Positions 1 through 8,173 are shown, counted from the stretch's first letter. The stretch is DNA of 59,454 bases from Anaerohalosphaeraceae bacterium (GCA_037479115.1 JBBFLK010000020.1:1-59454), one strand, 5' to 3'. A program made the numbers and translations. Notes: generated by a model not told the origin, from the letters alone.

Positions 1-14
1 CGCAAGTCTTGAAT

Positions 15-275
15 TTAGAAAATGCTAAAATTATTTTTTGGAAACGGCACTACATAAATGACTCGGTTGTTGGGGTTCGTCGGGTCAACCGCTATCTGTC
101 GAACCTCCGAATCTGCACCGGGATCTGTACCGGCACCACCGTAAACCGGAACCCACTTGCCGCCGGTTACCTGTGTAATCACCCCCGGCTGATAACTTTC
201 AAAGTCATCCACCAGGGCGGACTGAGCCGAAACCGCCAGCCCAATCCATAACCAGAATAAAATCGTCTTGTTCAT
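15..275 (-). CDS. Short secreted protein, early-terminated paralogue of the neighbouring PEP-CTERM protein
   Basis: The 86-residue product begins with a signal peptide (MNKTILFWLWIGLAVSAQSA) followed by the segment LVDDFESYQPG. The PEP-CTERM protein encoded next to it (437-1204) has LVKVDDFETYNVG at the same place, so the two are paralogues or share one exported domain. The reading frame stops at 15-17, inside an AT-rich stretch with a run of six A residues on the coding strand, long before a LamG-like fold could be complete. Removing one A from that run would keep the frame open to the window edge. It is therefore either a truncated gene, a frameshift, or a real short protein. I chose the start at 275 because an AAAGG element lies upstream; an earlier ATG at 296 adds seven residues. 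Confidence 0.5.
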   Translation of the reverse strand: MNKTILFWLWIGLAVSAQSALVDDFESYQPGVITQVTGGKWVPVYGGAGTDPGADSEVRQIAVDPTNPNNRVIYVVPFPKNNFSIF

Positions 276-367
276 ACAACCTGCCTTTCCAATCAATTAT
301 AAGACTTTTTGACAGTCCACATGACAATCCCTCCCCCATGGCCCAGACAGGTTACCTCTTCAGAGAT

Positions 368-399
368 CGGACTGTTATGTCTTCGTCCATAACAGCCCG
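368..399 (-). terminator. Hairpin downstream of the PEP-CTERM gene
   Basis: A 12-bp stem with one mismatch (368-379 with 388-399) around an 8-nt loop lies 38 bases past the stop codon of the minus-strand PEP-CTERM gene. There is no T-tract after it on that strand, so it may only protect the 3' end or slow the polymerase. Confidence 0.4.
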
Positions 400-436
400 A
401 CCCTGAAGCAGAATCTTCTTTCGCAAAAAACACCGT

Positions 437-1204
437 TCAGCGTTTGCGGCAAATAACCAGTCCGCCCAGTCCCAGCAGCATCATCGAAGCCGGCTCCGGA
501 ACCAGCGGATTAGACAGGTCAATCCCGTTGGTCAGATAAATATCATCCAGACGGAACGAATCTCCCTCACCGGCATAGTTTGCCAGCACCAAAAACCGAA
601 TCAGGTCGTTCGTTGTGCCGACCCGGTATGTAATACCCGTACCGACCTTATCGGCTTCCGTCGCTCCGGCCAAACCGGTTGTGTAGTACACATCGTAAGT
701 ATTCGCCTGATGGTTAATCACCGCCCAGACGTTGTACCAGACCTGTCGATCCAGTACTACAAGGTCCTGAGCCCCGCTGCTGCTTCGGCCGATCAGCCGA
801 AATTTCGTGCTCTGACCGCTGACGGAAAGAGCCCCCATCTGCAGTCGGAAATTGCCGTAGTCCTGGGCCGGCGTCGCCAGGTCCGTCAGACCAAACGCAT
901 GGTCAAGAGTGCCTAACCCTGCATAAACCCGGAAAAAGAGTGTCGCGGTGGACAAGCTGCTGACCGGGTCTATCGGACGGTATCCCCCGCGAGGACCGCC
1001 GCTGTTCCAGCCGTAGGCCAGATATTTATTGCCATCTGCCTCTTTTACGCTGAGAAACATTGTATTTCCAATCGCTGTCCACGGAGTCGATTGGTCTCGA
1101 ATCAGACCCACATTATAGGTTTCAAAATCATCCACTTTCACCAGTGTCGATTGACTGACTCCGGCCAACCCAATCACCAGGGTCAAAAACATGATCTTTT
1201 TCAT
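437..1204 (-). CDS. PEP-CTERM sorting-domain protein, LamG-like
   Basis: Exported protein of about 255 residues. It has a signal peptide (MKKIMFLTLVIGLAGVSQS), a beta-rich body opening with VDDFETYNVG, and a C-terminal sorting signal: the triplet PEP in LVPEPASMMLLGLGGLVICRKR-type order, meaning PEP, a hydrophobic helix, then a basic tail. In known systems such tails are recognised by an exosortase and the protein ends up on the surface or in the matrix; no exosortase gene is present in this window. The body resembles the concanavalin/LamG-like domains that planctomycetes attach to this signal. GGAGG lies 6 nt before the ATG at 1204; an ATG at 1207 is also possible but sits too close to it. 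The gene follows the prepilin gene by about 125 bp, so co-expression with the ECF/FecR operon is likely but not shown. Confidence 0.85.
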   Translation of the reverse strand: MKKIMFLTLVIGLAGVSQSTLVKVDDFETYNVGLIRDQSTPWTAIGNTMFLSVKEADGNKYLAYGWNSGGPRGGYRPIDPVSSLSTATLFFRVYAGLGTLDHAFGLTDLATPAQDYGNFRLQMGALSVSGQSTKFRLIGRSSSGAQDLVVLDRQVWYNVWAVINHQANTYDVYYTTGLAGATEADKVGTGITYRVGTTNDLIRFLVLANYAGEGDSFRLDDIYLTNGIDLSNPLVPEPASMMLLGLGGLVICRKR

Positions 1205-1330
1205 CATCTTTCCTCCATTCTCTTTTCATACCTGCTTTTCCGATTCATCCGCTTCTGCGGCAGGCCCGCAAAAACGGATTCGTCCACACCTTCACCACGC
1301 GCACACACACTTCACACGATTTCTTTGCTT

Positions 1331-2176
1331 TTATTGGTCTCCCTGAATTGCCCGCAGGATCTTTTCAAACGTCTGGACATCATCTCCCGGCCCGTTGGAG
1401 TATCCGTCTCCGGCGCGATTCTTGTTGTTCCAGGTCTCGGCACTGAAGATATTCCGGTCCGAACAGAAACTCACGTGCCCGTCACCAAACAGAGCCGACA
1501 CCCCCTGCGGAGCAGAATTTCCACTGCGATTCTGCCGATGCGGAATCACCTCCCATTCCTGCAGGTTGTCCACCACCACCGGACGGATTCCCAGCTGACT
1601 GTAGAATTTTTTGTCATAAATCCAGTAATTATAAGACGTCCTCACGAAAGCATGTCCGCCGTAGGTCGGCACATAAGTCCCCCAGGAACCCCGGTCGGCA
1701 TACGCTTCGTAATAATAGGGATATGGATAGTCCGTGATCCGCGGCTGAGCCGGACAATAAAAGGACTTCGGCTCTGTAAAATAATCCAAATCATACAAAA
1801 CCGCCAAATGAAACGGACGAGGCTGGCCGTTGCTCAAAAGCAGACTGCCCTGATGCGTAATGACCGCATTGTACGGCTGCGGCTTTACATTGGTCACACC
1901 GCCGCTGGTCCCGGACGCAGACGGGTCATATCGGCTGCCTGCATAACTGCCCCCCAGATGATACATCGGAATCAGCTTATCATCAAAACTGTGGCTGTAG
2001 GTTCGCAGAGCCACACCAATCTGTTTGACATTGCTGCTGCAGATAATCCGTTTGGAGATGTCTTTGGCTTTTCCGATGGCCGGAATAATAATCGACAGCA
2101 GAAGCCCGATAATCGCTATCACCACAAGCAGTTCTATCAACGTAAAACCTCGGCCGGATTTCAACACTTGCTTCAT
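1331..2176 (-). CDS. Prepilin-type N-terminal cleavage/methylation protein (type II secretion/pseudopilin-like)
   Basis: The product is 281 residues. Residues 9-30 carry the class III signal GFTLIELLVVIAIIGLLLS: Gly before the processing site, Phe at +1, Glu at +5, then a single hydrophobic helix. The C-terminal part contains ALFGDGHVSF, the DG(H/S)V element seen in the large planctomycete/verrucomicrobial family of prepilin-like proteins (DUF1559 and relatives). Such proteins are processed by PilD-type peptidase and are thought to form pseudopili or surface structures; their individual roles are mostly unknown. The start at 2176 has GAGGAAAG 6 nt upstream; an in-frame ATG at 2215 would overlap the preceding gene and add 13 non-pilin residues. 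It begins 20 bp after the FecR/LamG gene, which places it in the same operon. Confidence 0.85.
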   Translation of the reverse strand: MKQVLKSGRGFTLIELLVVIAIIGLLLSIIIPAIGKAKDISKRIICSSNVKQIGVALRTYSHSFDDKLIPMYHLGGSYAGSRYDPSASGTSGGVTNVKPQPYNAVITHQGSLLLSNGQPRPFHLAVLYDLDYFTEPKSFYCPAQPRITDYPYPYYYEAYADRGSWGTYVPTYGGHAFVRTSYNYWIYDKKFYSQLGIRPVVVDNLQEWEVIPHRQNRSGNSAPQGVSALFGDGHVSFCSDRNIFSAETWNNKNRAGDGYSNGPGDDVQTFEKILRAIQGDQ

Positions 2177-2195
2177 CTTTCTTTCCTCAGTCAGG

Positions 2196-3908
2196 TTAAG
2201 GTTTGCCGTTTTCATACAAGTCCCGAATCTCCCCGCCGGACAGACACCGACGGAAAATCATCAGCTCATCCACTACTCCGTCAAAATCTCCTTCCGGCAG
2301 AACATAATCATCAATCTTCATCGCCCCCAGAAAAATCTCCGCCGGCTCCGTTTTGGCAAGCCCTTCATACGGGGCCGACTGAAACAGACTGCCGTTAACA
2401 TAAAAACGAAGCTCCTTGCCGTCATAAACAACCGCGAAGTGATACCACACCCCGCTTTGCGGAACAAATGTCTGACTGTAAAAACCCGCTTTTCCCGCCC
2501 CGTCATACTGCCGAAACTCAAACCGGTTTTTCTGATAATTGTAAACATACCGGTCATCAAAGAGGGAAAACTGATAATTAATCCGATACCCTTGCCGGCA
2601 GGAAATCAAATGCCCGCCCCATTGCTGACTGTCCGGGAAATAAACCCAGGTCGAAATCGTCAGCGGCGAGCCAAACGAAAGCCCCGCCTCCGGCCCAATC
2701 ACAATCGCCTGGCTTTTCCCCCGCTCAAACCGGACCGCTTCTTTCTGCGGCCATCGTCCGCTCACCCAATCGGGCTTATTCCGCCCGTCGCCTCCAAACA
2801 AACCGTCACTGCTGCGTCCGCCTCCGGCGGCGTTGACCAATCGGTCCGGATTGTCCGCATCCCGTTCAAAAAAGTAATGCGCCGCCAAAGAACGGTCTTC
2901 CCGATGCAGACGATACACCCACGACCGCCAGCGGTAATATCCCCCGATTCGGGGGGCCTGTTCAAAAACCTCGACCTGACTCGAACGAACAAAATGGTAT
3001 GGATTCACAAAAGCGGCTGTCAGTTGTCCTCGTGCATCCGCCGCCGCTCCCTGACCGGTCTTCAGCAGCAGACTTCGGGTAAACTTCACCGGGTCCGATG
3101 AGTCCCGAATCTGAACGGAGCCCTCATAAACGTATGCCTCCGTCTGGCCGTCCGGTTTGACATAAACCCCAAACTCCGTCCCGTAATCAACCAGACTGGC
3201 TGTCGGAGAACGCACGACAAAGGCCTGTTTCCCAGACCCGTTCATGGAGGCCACCAGACGCCCTTCCTGCAGATAAATCTGTGCCGGGGTTTCCAGACTG
3301 AAGGTGGACGGACCTTCAAAGAGAACCGTCGCCCCTCCTTCCATAACAACTTCCGCCAGCCCCTTGACCAGGTGAATCGGTCCCGGATAGAGTTCAGAGC
3401 CGTTTGTCAGGGAACGGCCGCTGGCATCCTGCCAAACGGCATTGACCGTCCGCTGCAGCCGGCCGACGGTCAGCCCATTGTTCCGAGACGGGGACAGATA
3501 CGCATAGGCAATCAAAAAAATCAGGGCCGCCGCAGACAAAAGCAGCGAATAGATAGACAGCTTGCTGACCGGGCTTCGCACGGCAGCAGATTGGACTGCC
3601 GCTTCCGACGCTGCAGGTTCCTCCGAAGGACGTTCCACCCAAACCGCTTCCGCCGTCTTTTCTTCTTCTGCAAGAATCATCCAGGCCTGCTCGTTCAGCA
3701 GTGAATCGGCCGACGAGTCTTCTACAAAAAGACTGGCCCCCTTTCGCCGATGCAGGTGAGCATACACCATCAGAAAATCCACATACTCCCGACGAGCCTC
3801 CGGATTCGACTCCAGCAGGGCCGCCAGGGCGGATTCCTGTTCCTCCGTCGCCATCCCGTAAAGGCTGGCGAGCATCCAGTCATAAAAATCATTCGGCAGA
3901 GAAGTCAT
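2196..3908 (-). CDS. FecR-domain and LamG-domain membrane protein (likely anti-sigma/sensor)
   Basis: 570 residues in three parts. Residues 1-115 are a cytoplasmic acidic helical region with a FecR/anti-sigma-like start (DFYDWMLASLYGMATEEQE). One membrane helix covers about 118-138. The FecR domain follows at about 180-275 (SLVDYGTEFGVYV, YVYEGSVQI), and a LamG/concanavalin-like domain occupies about 345-565 (LTISTWVYFP, WYHFAVVYDGKELRFYVNG). This organisation occurs in planctomycetes and verrucomicrobia beside ECF sigma factors. The inferred role is to sense a surface or glycan signal through the LamG part and to hold or release the sigma factor on the cytoplasmic side. The start codon overlaps the sigma-factor stop (ATGA), with GAGGAGG just upstream, so the two are translationally coupled. 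Confidence 0.85.
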   Translation of the reverse strand: MTSLPNDFYDWMLASLYGMATEEQESALAALLESNPEARREYVDFLMVYAHLHRRKGASLFVEDSSADSLLNEQAWMILAEEEKTAEAVWVERPSEEPAASEAAVQSAAVRSPVSKLSIYSLLLSAAALIFLIAYAYLSPSRNNGLTVGRLQRTVNAVWQDASGRSLTNGSELYPGPIHLVKGLAEVVMEGGATVLFEGPSTFSLETPAQIYLQEGRLVASMNGSGKQAFVVRSPTASLVDYGTEFGVYVKPDGQTEAYVYEGSVQIRDSSDPVKFTRSLLLKTGQGAAADARGQLTAAFVNPYHFVRSSQVEVFEQAPRIGGYYRWRSWVYRLHREDRSLAAHYFFERDADNPDRLVNAAGGGRSSDGLFGGDGRNKPDWVSGRWPQKEAVRFERGKSQAIVIGPEAGLSFGSPLTISTWVYFPDSQQWGGHLISCRQGYRINYQFSLFDDRYVYNYQKNRFEFRQYDGAGKAGFYSQTFVPQSGVWYHFAVVYDGKELRFYVNGSLFQSAPYEGLAKTEPAEIFLGAMKIDDYVLPEGDFDGVVDELMIFRRCLSGGEIRDLYENGKP

Positions 3909-4444
3909 TGTGCCGCCTCCTCGGCAAGTGTCTGCTTAATGCACTGAAGCAGATTCCGATGAATTCGAACCAGTGCATAATAAGTAGCCCGGGTTGACTT
4001 GGAAATATGAGCGCCGATGTTCTCCAGCGTTAAGTCTTTTTCATAACGAAGTTTCAGAATGTACCGATCCATCTGGGCCAGTTTGTCGATGCACCGCTTC
4101 ATCGCCCCCATTCGTCGGTCCATCTCCGGCAACGCCCGAGTAACCTCCTGTTCGAGTGATTCCGCAAGGGCTTCACTTAAACAGAGTTTCCTGCTCTTTT
4201 TTTTCTTAAAATAAGAAAGAATCTGATACCGGGCAATCGTTAAAGCCCAGGCCACAAAATCCATCCCGGGTGTAAACGAAGAGAATTTGCGCCACATCAC
4301 AGCAGATGCTTCCTGCATAATGTCATCGGCGTCCGCCGCATTTGGGACAAATGACAGAATGTAAGCGTAAATCCGCTTATCATTCAGCATCAGCAGACGT
4401 AGAAACTGTTCCTGGCTATGTTCTTTTTCTTCCGGCATCGTCAT
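3905..4444 (-). CDS. ECF-type RNA polymerase sigma factor (Rhodopirellula/Verrucomicrobium group)
   Basis: 179 residues with the two-domain ECF layout. Region 2 lies at about 15-85 (DADDIMQEASAVMWRKF, then FVAWALTIARYQILSYFKKKK) and region 4 at about 110-165 (LAQMDRYILKLRYEKDLTLENIG, then helix-turn-helix STRATYYALVRIHRNL). The tryptophan-rich region 2 and the phrase FVAWALTIARY are typical of the group that controls FecR/LamG partners in planctomycetes. It heads the minus-strand operon. The start is uncertain: ATG at 4444 or 4438, neither with a strong ribosome site. The stop overlaps the start of the FecR/LamG gene by 4 bp. Target promoters cannot be read from this window. Confidence 0.9.
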   Translation of the reverse strand: MTMPEEKEHSQEQFLRLLMLNDKRIYAYILSFVPNAADADDIMQEASAVMWRKFSSFTPGMDFVAWALTIARYQILSYFKKKKSRKLCLSEALAESLEQEVTRALPEMDRRMGAMKRCIDKLAQMDRYILKLRYEKDLTLENIGAHISKSTRATYYALVRIHRNLLQCIKQTLAEEAAQ

Positions 4445-4624
4445 CTTTAAATATTTATCCTGAATCCCTCTTTTTTTACGAAAAAAACATCACTCGAAAA
4501 CATTTTTTTAAATTGCTAAAATTTATGCGATATAATGGCCCAATAATATCCTGATATTTCTCCAAAAAATCTCATCCCTTTCATTTTAATGATAAAATAG
4601 GCAATGATTTGCCTGACTGTTGCC

Positions 4625-4653
4625 TTGACTTCATCGGAGAATATTGGTAAAAT
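4625..4653 (+). promoter_or_regulatory. Sigma-70-like promoter of the 4677 gene
   Basis: TTGACT at 4625-4630 and TAAAAT at 4648-4653 are separated by 17 bp. The gene starts 23 bp downstream, with GAGG at 4668-4671. The intergenic stretch from 4445 to 4624 is AT-rich and must also hold the promoter of the divergent sigma-factor gene, which I could not place. Confidence 0.55.
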
Positions 4654-4676
4654 GAAGTCTGGAATTTGAGGAAAAA

Positions 4677-5147
4677 ATGAAAGTCCCGGCTGATGCAAAA
4701 ATCCTGGTTCTCGACAGTATAAATCGGCTTTCAGGCGGACCGTCTGGTTTGACCGGCATAGAATCAAAGGAGACCTGCGCCAATATTTACGAGGCCGTTC
4801 AGATTCTTTGCGCTTGCCCTGAAGAAAAACTTGTTCTGTTTATTGCTTCGGCTGGAGAATTAGCAAAAGAAAGCAGCTTCTTTACGTCCTTCCTTCGCCG
4901 CCGCCCCCACATTCGCTGCATTGCCGTTTTTGCCGACAATCAGGACTGCCCGCTGTCGCTCCAGCAGGCTGTCTGGGAAGGGCTCATCGTGCCCTGTCCG
5001 CCGAGTATTCCCGCAGCAGAAGCGGTCCGCTGGCTCCTCGAAAAACACCGGAAACCCCTTTCGAATGAAAGCAAAAGGATGCCGACGGAGCCGGATGCCG
5101 TTCGAATCAGTCCGGAAGAACTGCAGGCCCTCTTCAGCCCGGAATAG
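4677..5147 (+). CDS. Unknown cytoplasmic protein, receiver-like fold
   Basis: I do not recognise a family with certainty. The 156-residue product has an alternating strand/helix pattern (AKILVLDSINRL; EEKLVLFIASA; IRCIAVFADNQ) like a CheY-type receiver. It lacks the acidic pair at the first strand and the central phosphoacceptor Asp in the usual context, so it would be a pseudo-receiver. The C-terminus is a polar tail ending in ISPEELQALFSPE. It is followed after 2 bp by the diguanylate cyclase gene, whose N-terminal half has a similar degenerate receiver pattern. That points to a two-protein signalling unit. A promoter and a clear ribosome site (GAGG, 5 nt spacing) support the start. Confidence 0.65.
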   Translation: MKVPADAKILVLDSINRLSGGPSGLTGIESKETCANIYEAVQILCACPEEKLVLFIASAGELAKESSFFTSFLRRRPHIRCIAVFADNQDCPLSLQQAVWEGLIVPCPPSIPAAEAVRWLLEKHRKPLSNESKRMPTEPDAVRISPEELQALFSPE

Positions 5148-5149
5148 AC

Positions 5150-6220
5150 ATGGAAAAACGACCGAAAAAAATCCTGTTCATCGGGTCTTCCCAAAAAGCC
5201 CTGATCGATCCGGAGCATCTGAATGAAATGAGCGTCTGCGAATCGGTTCTGGGGGGAATAGAACAAATCCAGTCCATGTCGTTTGATACGATTGCCGTGC
5301 TCCTGTCCGACATTCCGGGACATCCGGAACAGGCCTTGCGTGCCCTTCGAAAAGGCAGTCCCCACTCGCGCATTCTTCTTCTGGCCCAGATGCTCGAAGA
5401 GCCGCTGGCCCGGGAGCTGACGGGACGAGGCACGCAAATGGAGGCAATCGCGGATGACTATCTGATTTGTCCCGTCTTGGCAGAAGAGCTGACGCGCAAT
5501 CCTCAAACCGCCCCCGGCATTCACCCGCTGACCAGTGAGCGCGAACGGCACTACCAGGAGCGAATCCGTCAGCTCGAAAAACTGGCAACGGAAGATGATT
5601 TAACGGGACTGAAAAACCGCCGCTACGTCAATCAGTTCCTTATCCAGGTTCTGGCGCTGGCCCGGCAATATCAGTTTCCCGTAACGCTGCTGCTGTTCGA
5701 TATCGACAATTTCAAGCAGTACAATGACCGATTCGGCCATTCCGTCGGAGATCAGGTCCTCATTCAGGCAGGCGAACTGATTCGCCGGTGCTGCCGGGCC
5801 CACGATGTTGTCGCCCGCATCGGCGGGGATGAATTCGCCGTCGTTTTCTGGGACCTTCCGGAGCAGAAAAAAAGAACCGACAGCCCCGACGCTCGCCGCG
5901 AACGAAGACATCATTCGGCCCGGCATCCTCGTGAGCCGCTCTTTATGGCCGAGCGGTTTCGCAGAGAAATTTCGTCTTCCCGGCTTCCGATGCTCGGCCC
6001 GGAGGGACACGGACAGCTGACCATCAGCGGAGGACTGGCGTCCTATCCTGATGACGGAAAAACCGCCGACGAACTGCTCAAACGAGCGGACAAAGCCCTC
6101 CTGGAGGCCAAACGGCAGGGAAAAAATCAAATTGTTCTTATCGGCGACAAAAACGAGACTCCACCTTCGCCGGCGGAACAAAATACGGCAAAACCGCCGA
6201 AAAACCCCCAACCCTTATAG
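5150..6220 (+). CDS. Diguanylate cyclase (GGDEF) with degenerate receiver-like N-terminus
   Basis: 356 residues. Residues 1-120 alternate strands and helices like a receiver (KKILFIGSSQ; FDTIAVLLSD; SRILLLAQ) but lack the standard phosphorylation residues. The GGDEF domain starts at about 145 (LATEDDLTGLKNRRYVNQFL) and contains the metal-binding LLFDIDNFKQYND and the active-site loop ARIGGDEFAVVF. The product-inhibition site is present: RAHD ends five residues before GGDEF. A basic insert (about residues 240-265) separates the GGDEF loop from AERFRREISSS. The enzyme should make cyclic di-GMP from two GTP and be feedback-inhibited. The gene sits 2 bp after the pseudo-receiver gene. Its 3' end overlaps the convergent phosphatase gene by 6 bp. 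Confidence 0.93.
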   Translation: MEKRPKKILFIGSSQKALIDPEHLNEMSVCESVLGGIEQIQSMSFDTIAVLLSDIPGHPEQALRALRKGSPHSRILLLAQMLEEPLARELTGRGTQMEAIADDYLICPVLAEELTRNPQTAPGIHPLTSERERHYQERIRQLEKLATEDDLTGLKNRRYVNQFLIQVLALARQYQFPVTLLLFDIDNFKQYNDRFGHSVGDQVLIQAGELIRRCCRAHDVVARIGGDEFAVVFWDLPEQKKRTDSPDARRERRHHSARHPREPLFMAERFRREISSSRLPMLGPEGHGQLTISGGLASYPDDGKTADELLKRADKALLEAKRQGKNQIVLIGDKNETPPSPAEQNTAKPPKNPQPL

Positions 6221-7063
6221 AATAGAAGCCAGCGGAACTACAGCCTCGCGAAGCATGTCAAGATTGTAAAGCCGCCCCAGCTCGAAAACAAGCAGACAGC
6301 CGTGGCTGTGCTCGGAAGCCAAAATCAGCGTATTATCGCCGATGACACCCCACCCCTCATCCTGCGGCTGATGCCCCAGAACAAACAGCTCCACCTCCAG
6401 ACGCTCGGCCATCCGCCGAAGGGCCTGCGGACTCTGATGCCTGCCCCAGGTCAGCAGATAAACCGAGTTGGGCCGGCGTGTATCCTCTATGGTGTACGGA
6501 CGCTCAAAAATTTCCACATCGAACGATTCCACATAAGGGTCCGCCGGAAGCGAGTGGGAAATCCAGATTTTATTCGGCGTCTTGACCGCAAGCGGCTGCG
6601 AAAGCAGATAGTGCACCATCGCCTGATGGACAAGGCTGAAATGGTCCTGATATTCCCGCTTCATCGCCTCCTGCATCGCCACGTTGACCTCCCGTCCGTT
6701 TTTCATCACGGTCCCCTGATTGACGACGGCCGTATCGTGATTGCCCAAAAGAATATGCACCTGACCCGGATACAGCAGCTTGTAGCGAATCGCATCCTGA
6801 AGCAGGCGGTAGGAAAGGCAGCCCCCGTAATCATCCTCCGGCCCGCCGTGAAGAATCTCCTGAAAAATCACATGGGTCTCGGGATGATTTTCCAGGTCCG
6901 CATAGTCAACGATTTTTTCGAAATGCCTCCGATGACCATGCAAATCCCCCGAGACAATCACGCGTCCCTTCTCCGGCAGCACAATCAGGTTGCCCTGCCG
7001 AAAGGGGTCGGTCTGGTTGGCCTCAGCCCCCTTCAGGTACAGCTGGATTGTTTGCTGCGACAT
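6215..7063 (-). CDS. PPP-type metallophosphoesterase (protein phosphatase-like)
   Basis: 282 residues. Metal-binding motifs: GDLHGH at 39-44, GNHD at 107-110, ISHSLP near 168, and GHQPQDEG near 235. The second motif, GDxVDRG in classical PPP phosphatases, is replaced here by HGGPEDDYGG, which keeps an Asp pair. Bis-metal enzymes of this type hydrolyse phosphoesters, often phosphoserine or phosphothreonine. The gene's first 41 bp lie inside the 3' end of the Ser/Thr kinase gene, so the two are co-transcribed and probably act on the same phosphoproteins. The start at 7063 is the ATG that gives the family-like N-terminus; a later start would remove most of the overlap but has no better ribosome site. 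Confidence 0.85.
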   Translation of the reverse strand: MSQQTIQLYLKGAEANQTDPFRQGNLIVLPEKGRVIVSGDLHGHRRHFEKIVDYADLENHPETHVIFQEILHGGPEDDYGGCLSYRLLQDAIRYKLLYPGQVHILLGNHDTAVVNQGTVMKNGREVNVAMQEAMKREYQDHFSLVHQAMVHYLLSQPLAVKTPNKIWISHSLPADPYVESFDVEIFERPYTIEDTRRPNSVYLLTWGRHQSPQALRRMAERLEVELFVLGHQPQDEGWGVIGDNTLILASEHSHGCLLVFELGRLYNLDMLREAVVPLASIL

Positions 7064-7913
7064 GGCTTTGCTGGTTCTGCAGACGAGCTCCGAAGATTTC
7101 GCGAATCATCACATCCAGACGGGCAATAATTTCCGACATACTCGACGGACGGTCTCCCGGACGTTCCTTTACACAGTCCATCACAAGATTGGACAGCGCC
7201 ACAGGAATCTTTTTGTAGATTTCGCTGGGCGACTTAAAATCGGCAGTGACCGGGACGGAAAAGCCGTATTCATTCTTTTTGGGAATCAGCGTCGGGACGT
7301 TTTTCCCCGTCAGAGCCCAGTACATCGTGGCACCCAAATTGAAAATGTCTGTTCGGTGACTCAGATGCTCCCGACGAACCTGTTCGGGGGCAATATAATC
7401 CGGCGTCCCCTGAATCCGCTTTTTTACCTCACCGATTTTGCAGCTTTGGCCTAAATCGATAATTTTGATGGCTCCTTTTTTGCTGAAGAGAATGTTGTTG
7501 GGTTTAATATCGCAGTGCACATATCCCTTCTGATGCATCGCATTCAGAGCCGTGGCAACCATTCGAAAAATCAGCAGCACATCACCCAGACTGATGCCCG
7601 GAAGCTCTTCCAGGCTCTGCCCGTCAAAATATTCCATCGAAAGCAGCAGTTCCTGGGTCCGAAGAAGTTTTCGCTTTCGAAGAATCTTATAGCATTTCCG
7701 GATATACGGATGGTCGATTTGCCGGCTGACCTTATACTCCGTCTCCATCTGCTCAAAAATCCGGAGGTCTTCAGGTGTTTCCATCACCGCCCGTTTGAGA
7801 GCCACCGTCTGGCCGCTTTCTTCATCAATCGCCAGGTAAATCAGACTGCGCGCACCGGTGCCGATTCGTTTGATTATCGTAAACCCATCGATGTCGACTT
7901 TTTCAATCGGCAT
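7023..7913 (-). CDS. Ser/Thr protein kinase, cytoplasmic, soluble
   Basis: 296 residues, essentially one kinase domain without a membrane helix. Glycine loop GTGARSLIYLA at 18-28, catalytic Lys40 (VALKRA), catalytic loop HCDIKPNNILF at 133-143 with Asp135, metal-binding DLG at 153-155 in place of DFG, and APEQ at 175-178. The Arg of the usual HRD triad is Cys134 (HCD), which in other kinases goes with activity that does not need activation-loop phosphorylation. The overlap with the phosphatase gene suggests a writer/eraser pair. The start has AGGA upstream. No PASTA or other sensor domain is present, so the input signal is unknown. Confidence 0.92.
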   Translation of the reverse strand: MPIEKVDIDGFTIIKRIGTGARSLIYLAIDEESGQTVALKRAVMETPEDLRIFEQMETEYKVSRQIDHPYIRKCYKILRKRKLLRTQELLLSMEYFDGQSLEELPGISLGDVLLIFRMVATALNAMHQKGYVHCDIKPNNILFSKKGAIKIIDLGQSCKIGEVKKRIQGTPDYIAPEQVRREHLSHRTDIFNLGATMYWALTGKNVPTLIPKKNEYGFSVPVTADFKSPSEIYKKIPVALSNLVMDCVKERPGDRPSSMSEIIARLDVMIREIFGARLQNQQSHVAANNPAVPEGG

Positions 7914-8126
7914 TACTGTAAATCCTTTTCTCCTATGTACTTAAATCCATATATATTTGAAACAATACTCCTTCGCCCTTGTAGACTTTTTTAAAACCCT
8001 TTGAGAGTATATTCATCCGCCAAACGTTTGTCCAGCAAGAGTTTTCTGATAAAAAATGTAAATTTTTCAAAAAAAAGCGGACTTTCTCTTTTCGGCCAAA
8101 GGACACAACTTCTTGCTTTTTTGTTC
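7914..8126. other. Divergent intergenic region, left part
   Basis: AT-rich, with no open frame I would defend. It contains a perfect 10-bp palindrome CAAACGTTTG at 8021-8030. On the minus strand TTGCTG and TGAATA, 17 bp apart, flank that palindrome and could be the promoter of the kinase gene, with the palindrome as an operator. This is only a pattern match. Confidence 0.3.
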
Positions 8127-8155
8127 TTGACCCCAAAACCCTTTTGTGATATAGT
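8127..8155 (+). promoter_or_regulatory. Sigma-70-like promoter of the glycosyltransferase gene
   Basis: TTGACC at 8127-8132 and TATAGT at 8150-8155 with a 17-bp spacer. Transcription would start near 8162, leaving a leader of about 220 nt before the ATG at 8383. Confidence 0.65.
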
Positions 8156-8173
8156 ACGTAGATACAGATTACG

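Noticed and set aside
1091-2398. A 435-codon open frame on the plus strand
   Set aside because: It is antisense to the prepilin, FecR/LamG and PEP-CTERM genes, shows no domain, and the minus strand has clear motifs and ribosome sites.
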